Assembly: GCA_025464695.1 (NCBI GenBank) | Contig: JAODNQ010000234.1 | Location: forward strand, 1 to 9,648 | Reading direction: 5' to 3' | From: Frankiales bacterium | Lineage (GTDB): Bacteria > Actinomycetota > Actinomycetes > Mycobacteriales > SCTD01 | DNA length: 9,648 nucleotides | Shown: in pieces, positions 5,083-9,648 of the stretch | Numbering within the stretch: position 1 is the first letter of the stretch | Layout: each line of letters opens with the position of its first letter | Translations under genes and position numbers: made by a program | Notes under the pieces: model-generated | Told to the model about the DNA's origin: nothing | What the model saw: the letters and a program-made list of their open reading frames with translations, nothing else | The model's database searches: none

Positions 5083-5334
5083 GTGGACGCTGTTGCGCCC
5101 AGCTCGACCATCCCCACCCCGGTCCCCGCGACCGCCCCGGCCCCTCGGGCCGCGGAGCCGGCTCCCCCGCCCGCCGCGACGCCGCCGGCCGTGCCCGCGC
5201 CGCTGACGGCCGCCCCGCCGCTCCCGCTGCTCCTGCAGCGCGACCAGCTCAAGCCGCCCGCTCCCCCGATGATGACGAGCGAGCAGATGACCGCCCTCCT
5301 GCGCGCCGTCATCGGCGGTGCGGCCGCCGGCTGA
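5083..5334 (+). CDS. Small Pro/Ala-rich protein, function unknown
   Basis: An 83-residue protein from GTG 5083. The start is set by AGGAGG at 5071-5076 with ideal six-base spacing, the best ribosome site in the window. The frame is open further upstream, but only this start has such a site. Residues 1-45 are dominated by Pro and Ala (PTPVPATAPAPRAAEPAPPP). A short stretch LPLLLQRDQLKPP follows. The end, MTSEQMTALLRAVIGGAAAG, looks like a single amphipathic helix. No signal peptide, Cys or known motif is seen. The layout is that of a flexible tether carrying a small binding helix, which is inference. It may be co-transcribed with the CHAP gene 132 bases upstream. I do not recognise a family. 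Confidence 0.65.
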   Translation: MDAVAPSSTIPTPVPATAPAPRAAEPAPPPAATPPAVPAPLTAAPPLPLLLQRDQLKPPAPPMMTSEQMTALLRAVIGGAAAG

Positions 5335-5362
5335 CGCTCCCCCCCGGGCTCCAGCGTGCCGG
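5327..5362. terminator. Bidirectional hairpin between two convergent stop codons
   Basis: ACGCT (5334-5338) pairs with AGCGT (5353-5357), extended by CCGGC (5327-5331) with GCCGG (5358-5362) across a two-base bulge. CCCGGG lies in the loop. The structure overlaps the TGA of the small gene (5332-5334) and stops one base before the pyruvate kinase stop (5363-5365). It can therefore serve both transcripts. Confidence 0.5.
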
Positions 5363-6841
5363 TCAGCCCCGGCCCCAACCGCCCTCGGGCTCGGCGACCG
5401 ACGTGACCGGGGTGGCCGGCGGCGTCTGCACGTAGCCCCCGAGGCGGTGCACGCGCATCGCGTTGGTCGAGCCCGCGGTCGACGGCGGGCTGCCGGCCAC
5501 GATCGTGACCAGCTCGCCGCGCTCCATCCGCCCGAGCCCCAGCATGGCGCTGTCGACCTGGAGCACCATCTCGTCGGTGTGCTCCACCGCCGGCACCAGG
5601 AAGGTCTCGACGCCCCACACCAGGGCCAGCTGGCTGCGCACGTCCGCGACCGGGGTGAAGGCCAGCAGGGGGATCGGCGACCGGTGCTCGGCCAGCCGGC
5701 GGGCGGTGTCGCCGCTCTGCGTGAACGCCACGAGCGCCTTGGCACCGACAGTGCGCCCGACCTCGGCGGCCGCCCGGGCGATGGCTCCGCCCACAGTGGT
5801 GGGCTCCCGGACGACGCGCGGCACCTTCCGCAGCTCCTCCTCGGCCGCGACGACGATGCGCGCCATGGTCGCGACCGACTCGACCGGGTACGCGCCGACG
5901 CTGGTCTCGCCGCTGAGCATCACCGCGTCCGTGCCGTCCAGGACGGCGTTGGCGACGTCGCTGGCCTCGGCGCGGGTCGGGCGCGAGGCGCTGATCATCG
6001 AGTCGAGCATCTGCGTGGCGACGATCACCGGCTTGGCGAGCTCGCGGGCCAGCTGGACGCAGCGCTTCTGCACGAGCGGGACGCGCTCGAGCGGCATCTC
6101 CACGCCGAGGTCGCCGCGGGCGACCATCATCCCGTCGAAGCGCTCGGCGATGGCCTCGAGGTTGTCGACCGCCTGGGGCTTCTCGATCTTCGCGAGGACC
6201 GGCAGCCGGACGCCCTGCTCGTCCATGACCCGGTGCACGCCCTCGATGTCCTCCGGGGCGCGCACGAACGACAGCGCCACCATGTCGACCCGGAGGCCGA
6301 GGGCGAAGCGCAGGTCCTCCTCGTCCTTGTCCGACATCGCCGGCACGCTCACGCCGACGCCGGGCAGGGACAGCCCCTTGTTGTTGGAGACCGGGCCGCC
6401 CTCGGTGACCACGAGGCGGACGTCGGGGCCGTCGACGGCGACCACCTTCAGGCCGACCCGGCCGTCGTCGACGAGCAGCCGGTCCCCCACCGAGACGTCG
6501 CCGGCCAGGCCCTCGTACGTGGTGGAGACGCGGTCGTGCGTGCCCTCGCAGGCCTCGGTGGTGATCGTGACGGTCTCCCCCGTCGCCCAGACCGTGGGAC
6601 CGGCGACGAAGGTGCCGAGCCGGATCTTCGGGCCCTGGAGGTCGGCCAGCACGCCGACCCCGCGCCCGGACTCGTCGCTGGCCTGGCGCACCCACAGGTA
6701 GGCCTGCCGGTGGTCCTCGTAGGCGCCGTGGCTGAAGTTCAGCCGCGCGACGTCCATGCCGGCGTAGACCAGCGACCGGATGCCCTCGTAGCTGTGGACG
6801 GCCGGACCGAGGGTGCAGACGATCTTCGCGCGGCGCTTCAC
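5363..6841 (-). CDS. pyk: Pyruvate kinase
   Basis: Converts phosphoenolpyruvate and ADP to pyruvate and ATP, the last step of glycolysis, in the cytoplasm. It has 492 residues from GTG 6841, somewhat longer than many bacterial enzymes (about 470) because of a C-terminal tail. The start MKRRAKIVCTLGPA is typical. Substrate and metal residues are present: R33, N35 and S37 in ARLNFSHG; the B domain about 71-165 after GPKIRLG; the active-site signature VLAKIEKPQAV with K218 and metal ligand E220; D244 in ARGDLG; T276 in ATQMLDSM; and SRPTRAEASDVANAV. The C-terminal domain (AFTQSGDTARRLAEHRSPIP) is intact, so allosteric control is likely. The final 30 residues (GGYVQTPP...) are a loose Pro/Gly tail. 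AGGGTGG lies four bases upstream as a modest ribosome site. The gene may instead be leaderless. Confidence 0.97.
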   Translation of the reverse strand: MKRRAKIVCTLGPAVHSYEGIRSLVYAGMDVARLNFSHGAYEDHRQAYLWVRQASDESGRGVGVLADLQGPKIRLGTFVAGPTVWATGETVTITTEACEGTHDRVSTTYEGLAGDVSVGDRLLVDDGRVGLKVVAVDGPDVRLVVTEGGPVSNNKGLSLPGVGVSVPAMSDKDEEDLRFALGLRVDMVALSFVRAPEDIEGVHRVMDEQGVRLPVLAKIEKPQAVDNLEAIAERFDGMMVARGDLGVEMPLERVPLVQKRCVQLARELAKPVIVATQMLDSMISASRPTRAEASDVANAVLDGTDAVMLSGETSVGAYPVESVATMARIVVAAEEELRKVPRVVREPTTVGGAIARAAAEVGRTVGAKALVAFTQSGDTARRLAEHRSPIPLLAFTPVADVRSQLALVWGVETFLVPAVEHTDEMVLQVDSAMLGLGRMERGELVTIVAGSPPSTAGSTNAMRVHRLGGYVQTPPATPVTSVAEPEGGWGRG

Positions 6842-6847
6842 GGGGCC

Positions 6848-6853
6848 ACCCTA
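6848..6853 (-). promoter_or_regulatory. Possible -10 element for a leaderless pyk transcript
   Basis: On the minus strand TAGGGT ends six bases before the pyk GTG, the distance at which transcription would start at or next to the start codon. Leaderless mRNAs are common in actinobacteria. The same bases also resemble a weak Shine-Dalgarno, and no clear -35 is visible, so this is tentative. Confidence 0.25.
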
Positions 6854-6867
6854 GGCCCGGTGGCGCC

Positions 6868-6886
6868 GGCGGCCGGTCAGGCCGCC
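6868..6886 (-). terminator. Hairpin at the stop codon of the gene upstream of pyk
   Basis: GGCGGCC (6868-6874) pairs perfectly with GGCCGCC (6880-6886) around GGTCA, which contains the stop of the 6877-7755 gene. On the minus strand it lies 26 bases before the pyk start. It could terminate or attenuate transcription between the two genes. Part of the stem is coding sequence (Ala/Gly-rich codons), so chance pairing is possible. Confidence 0.35.
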
Positions 6887-7755
6887 CGGCCCGCCTCCCA
6901 CGCCCTGAGCAGCACGGCCTCGCACGACGGCGTCAGCAGCCCCTGCACGCAGACCGCCTGCACCGCGGCCGTCACAGCCATGCCGGCCGCCGACGCGTCC
7001 CTGCCGGTGGAGACGCCCGACAGGCGCAGCGCGCGGGCCGCGGCCAGCTGGGCGCGGGCGACCGCGACGAGCCGGCCGCTCTCGTACGCCGCGCGCGACG
7101 CCTCGTGCATCGACTCCGACCAGCGCGAGCCGGGGGCGGTGGGCTCGCCGTGCGCCTGCACGACCCGCTGCCAGACGCCGTCGTCGGCGCGGGCGACGTC
7201 GTCGAGCAGGCGCCGCAGGGCCGGGGCGCCGTCGCCGTAGGCCTGCTCGGGCAGGGCGGGCGGGACCGGCGCGAGCGCCGTGGTCCAGGGCGCCCGCAGC
7301 GCGGCGAGGTCGGCCAGCTCGACGCCGTCGGCCCGGCCCGCCCAGGCGACGGTGACGGCGTCGAGGGCGGCCTGCACACCGTCGCGCGGGAGGGCGGGGT
7401 CGGACAGCGGCTCCTCGCGCAGCAGCAGCGCGAGCAGGTCGTCCAGGCCGCCGAGCAAGGTGCTGGACAGGACGTCGAGCAGGGTGCGGGCGCCGTCGGC
7501 GTCGGGCAGGCCGTCGGCGACGACCCCCGCCACCCCGCGCATGAGGCGGCTCATCCGGGGAGCGGCCGCGCAGGCCGCGAGGGCGCGCTGCCGCCGTGCC
7601 TCCCGCTCGGGGGTGGCGGGGGCCGCCGCCGCGAGCGCCCGGACGTCGTCGGGCGTGAGGCACAGGACCCGGTCGACGGTGTCGGCGACGGCCGCGCCGC
7701 AGGGGTGCCGGGCGAGGTCCAGGGCGAGCACGCTGGCGCTGACGAGCGAGTACAC
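6877..7755 (-). CDS. Unrecognised helical protein upstream of pyk
   Basis: A 292-residue protein from GTG 7755, with CGGAGG four bases upstream. It lies 35 bases before pyk on the same strand. Composition is strongly Ala/Leu/Arg/Asp, with heptad-like stretches such as LLDVLSSTLLGGLDDLLALLL (about residues 92-112) and RLVAVARAQLAAARALRLSG, so it is predicted almost all alpha-helical. There is no signal peptide, no obvious membrane segment and no catalytic motif I can name. Four or five Cys are scattered. Polar loops (GEPTAPGSRWSESMHEASRA) break the helices. Third positions are nearly all G/C, which supports a real gene. It may share a transcript with pyk, but an intervening hairpin and a possible pyk promoter argue for partial independence. 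I propose no function. Confidence 0.75.
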   Translation of the reverse strand: MYSLVSASVLALDLARHPCGAAVADTVDRVLCLTPDDVRALAAAAPATPEREARRQRALAACAAAPRMSRLMRGVAGVVADGLPDADGARTLLDVLSSTLLGGLDDLLALLLREEPLSDPALPRDGVQAALDAVTVAWAGRADGVELADLAALRAPWTTALAPVPPALPEQAYGDGAPALRRLLDDVARADDGVWQRVVQAHGEPTAPGSRWSESMHEASRAAYESGRLVAVARAQLAAARALRLSGVSTGRDASAAGMAVTAAVQAVCVQGLLTPSCEAVLLRAWEAGRAA

Positions 7756-7851
7756 GGGGCCTCCGGGAGCGTCGGGTGCGTCGGAGGGGACAACGCGCGA
7801 GATGACTCAGAGTGACGGCCGGACGGCGGGCGCGCAAGGTGACGTCGGACG

Positions 7852-7892
7852 CCCGAGAGCGCCGCCCGCGGGGTGCGGACGGCGCTCTCGGG
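7852..7892 (-). terminator. Strong hairpin terminator of the subtilase gene
   Basis: CCCGAGAGCGCCG (7852-7864) pairs perfectly over 13 bases with CGGCGCTCTCGGG (7880-7892). Inside it, CCGC/GCGG (7866-7869/7875-7878) can add four more pairs around GGGGT. It begins 17 bases after the protease stop at 7910. There is no T-tract, as is normal here. The remaining stretch to 7755 would hold the promoter of the next gene; I see no clear -35/-10 there. Confidence 0.8.
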
Positions 7893-7909
7893 GACGGGCG
7901 GGGTGGCGA

Positions 7910-9648
7910 CTAGCCGGCGTTGACCGCCGACTGGGCGTCGACGATGCCGTGGCCGTAGAAGCCGTTGTACTTGAGCCCGCCCTCGCAGGTGGACTCGTAG
8001 CCGCCGGAGCCGGCGTAGACGACCTTCGCGGGCGTCGGGCAGTCGTGCTCGGTGGCCGTGCCCTGCAGGATGCCCTGGACCGTCGACGGCGCGAGGCCGA
8101 AGCTGCCACCGGGACCCGCGGTGCCGTACTGGCTGACGATCAGCGCCGCGACGCCGACCGCGTGCGGAGCGGCCATCGAGGTGCCCTGGAGGTACTGGTA
8201 GTAGGCGTTCGGGTCCTTCGGGTCGCGGACGACGAAGCCGACGCTCGCGCCCTTGGGGTCGCCGTTGGCGTCGAGCTCGTCGTTCGCCTTGAGCACGTTC
8301 AGCGGGACGGCGGCGAGGACCGCGCCCTGCGGGCGGCCGAGGACGTCGCGGGTGTCACCACCGGGAGCGGCGACGTCGATCTGACCCGTGCCGTAGTTGC
8401 TGTAGTACGACAGGCGGGTCGAGGGTCCGGCCGCCGCGACGGCGATCACGTGGTTCGACTGGGTCGGCACGCTGACGCACTGCTTGGGGTCGATGGTGCG
8501 CGGGTGCGCGAACTCCTGCGTCTTCGTGGCCTGCGGGTAGTCCGGGCTGGTCTCGTCCACGGACGGCTGCGAGAGGTCGGTGTTCTCGTTGCCGGCGGCG
8601 GCGATGAGCGTCGTGCCGCGGGCGTAGGCGTAGTCCACCGCGCGCTGCGTCGCGGTGATGATGACCCGCTGCTCCTCCTGCTCCGCCGGGCTGTCGGCCG
8701 GGTTCGCGCGGCAGTTGAACAGCCACGGGTCGGTGTAGAAGCTCATGTTGACGACGTCGAGGCCGGCGTCACCGGAGTAGGTGAGCGCGTCCAGGGTCGG
8801 CATGAGGAAGAAGTAGCCGCTGTCCTGACCGGCCCGGACGTTCACGATGCTGACGTCGGGAGCCACGCCCGCGATGCCCGTGCCGTTGACCGGCGAGGCG
8901 ATCGTCGAGGCGACGTGCGTGCCGTGGCCGTCGTCGTCGTGGTCGGCGGGGTCGAGGCAGCCGGCGAACTCGCACGGTCCGTCGAGCTCGTTGCCCGCGG
9001 GGTCGACCGGGATGTCGCGGACGAAGTTCCGGCTCAGCGCCTTGTTGAAGTTCGGGGCGATGTCGGGGTGGGTGCCGTCGACGCCGGTGTCGATCACGCC
9101 GACCAGGACGCGCTTGTCACCGGACTGCTGCCGCTGCGCCTCGGTGGCGTGGATGAGCTGCATGTCCCACTGGCGGGCGGCCAGCGGCTCGGTGCCCACC
9201 GTGCCGGTGGAGGCGGTGCTGCGCTGGACCGTGGTCGAGGCGCCGGCGACGCGCTCGCGCTCGAGGTCGCGACCGGACTGCCGCTGCTGCTCGGCGGTGC
9301 CGCTGCCCTTGAGCTGCGACGTGCGGGCCGCGGTGCTGGCCGTGGGGGTCGCGGACGCGACCGGGGCCGCCGGCGGGGCGTAGCCGATGTAGCGGTCACG
9401 GGCGACCCCGCCGAGCGTGCTCTGGCGTCCGGCGGCGATCCGGAAGCTCGCGCTGCGGGTCTCGACGACCGCGACGCGGGCCGCCAGGTTCTCCTTGATG
9501 ATCTTGCCGCCGGCCGCGGCGACGGCCTTGCGCGCCTGCGTCAGGTTCGCGCCGTCCTTGTAGAGGACGACGAAGCGCTCGGTCGTCGTGCCGGCGGCGG
9601 TGGCCCCCGGCGCGAGCGTGACGAGACTGGTGGTGCCCAGGGCGGCGG
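7910..9648 (-). CDS. Secreted subtilisin-family (S8) serine protease with I9-type propeptide, 5' end outside window
   Basis: The frame is open to the right edge, giving 578 visible residues. Residues below are counted from codon 9646-9644. The first visible residues (AALGTTSLVTLAPGATA) look like the end of a signal peptide, so only a short N-terminus is missing. Next comes an inhibitor I9-like propeptide (about 20-70: ERFVVLYKDGANLTQARKAV...), which folds the enzyme and is then removed. A Ser/Thr/Gln-rich linker runs to about 150. The catalytic domain has D186 in VGVIDTGVDGTHPD, H241 in DGHGTHVAS, oxyanion N353 in AAAGNEN and nucleophile S490 in GTSMAAPHAVG, so the triad is complete. Six Cys suggest disulfides in an extracellular enzyme. 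The protein ends soon after GHGIVDAQSAVNAG, with no sorting or binding domain. The GTG at 9199 is internal and not the start. Substrate unknown. Confidence 0.95.
   Translation of the reverse strand, partial: AALGTTSLVTLAPGATAAGTTTERFVVLYKDGANLTQARKAVAAAGGKIIKENLAARVAVVETRSASFRIAAGRQSTLGGVARDRYIGYAPPAAPVASATPTASTAARTSQLKGSGTAEQQRQSGRDLERERVAGASTTVQRSTASTGTVGTEPLAARQWDMQLIHATEAQRQQSGDKRVLVGVIDTGVDGTHPDIAPNFNKALSRNFVRDIPVDPAGNELDGPCEFAGCLDPADHDDDGHGTHVASTIASPVNGTGIAGVAPDVSIVNVRAGQDSGYFFLMPTLDALTYSGDAGLDVVNMSFYTDPWLFNCRANPADSPAEQEEQRVIITATQRAVDYAYARGTTLIAAAGNENTDLSQPSVDETSPDYPQATKTQEFAHPRTIDPKQCVSVPTQSNHVIAVAAAGPSTRLSYYSNYGTGQIDVAAPGGDTRDVLGRPQGAVLAAVPLNVLKANDELDANGDPKGASVGFVVRDPKDPNAYYQYLQGTSMAAPHAVGVAALIVSQYGTAGPGGSFGLAPSTVQGILQGTATEHDCPTPAKVVYAGSGGYESTCEGGLKYNGFYGHGIVDAQSAVNAG

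Noticed and set aside
4917..6695. Long minus-strand ORFs (592 and 602 residues) and a 640-residue plus-strand ORF over pyk
   Set aside because: High GC keeps alternate frames open. They overlay pyruvate kinase and show Arg/Ala/Gly-rich shadow composition without domains.

Overview
The window comes from a very GC-rich chromosome (coding third positions almost all G or C) of the actinomycete type. Supporting signs are an ANTAR response regulator of the PdtaR type, lipoproteins with short lipoboxes, many GTG starts, and hairpin terminators without U-tracts. I would not name a genus. Everything legible is ordinary chromosome. I found no phage, transposon, CRISPR array or defence cassette.

Layout. 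Positions 1-1513 (+) hold the end of a branched-chain amino acid (Liv/HAAT-type) ABC operon: a LivF-like ATPase that looks damaged, followed with a one-base overlap by an unrecognised lipoprotein. A strong bidirectional hairpin separates these from a convergent gene for a Liv-type substrate-binding lipoprotein (1593-2909, -). Upstream of that, on the same strand, is a PdtaR-like ANTAR response regulator (3070-3765, -) with an odd repeated N-terminus. Divergent from it is a 74-nt tRNA with a CAA (Leu) anticodon and an unexpectedly short variable loop (3852-3925, +). A possible 63-residue ORF faces the tRNA (3937-4128, -). A good sigma70-like promoter and a foldable leader precede a secreted CHAP-domain cell-wall hydrolase (4420-4950, +), and then a small Pro/Ala-rich protein with an ideal Shine-Dalgarno (5083-5334, +). 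Convergent to that is pyruvate kinase (5363-6841, -), preceded on the same strand by an unrecognised 292-residue protein (6877-7755, -). The right end is a secreted S8 subtilisin-family protease with an I9-like propeptide (7910 to the window edge, -), whose first few residues lie outside the window.

How the genes relate. The Liv ATPase and the binding protein would serve one uptake system, but they are transcribed convergently and so must be controlled separately. Pyruvate kinase and the PdtaR-like regulator lie close together, as I recall also being the case in mycobacteria. The regulator is expected to act on nascent RNA after phosphorylation by a PdtaS-type kinase, and no such kinase is in this window. 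The CHAP protein and the subtilase are exported and independent.

Points most worth a second look: (1) a stop codon plus a Walker A Gly-to-Val change in the LivF-like gene, (2) the class-I-shaped Leu(CAA) tRNA, (3) 18-bp repeats at the start of the regulator that each carry a GTG preceded by an SD-like motif, and (4) the structured leader of the CHAP gene.
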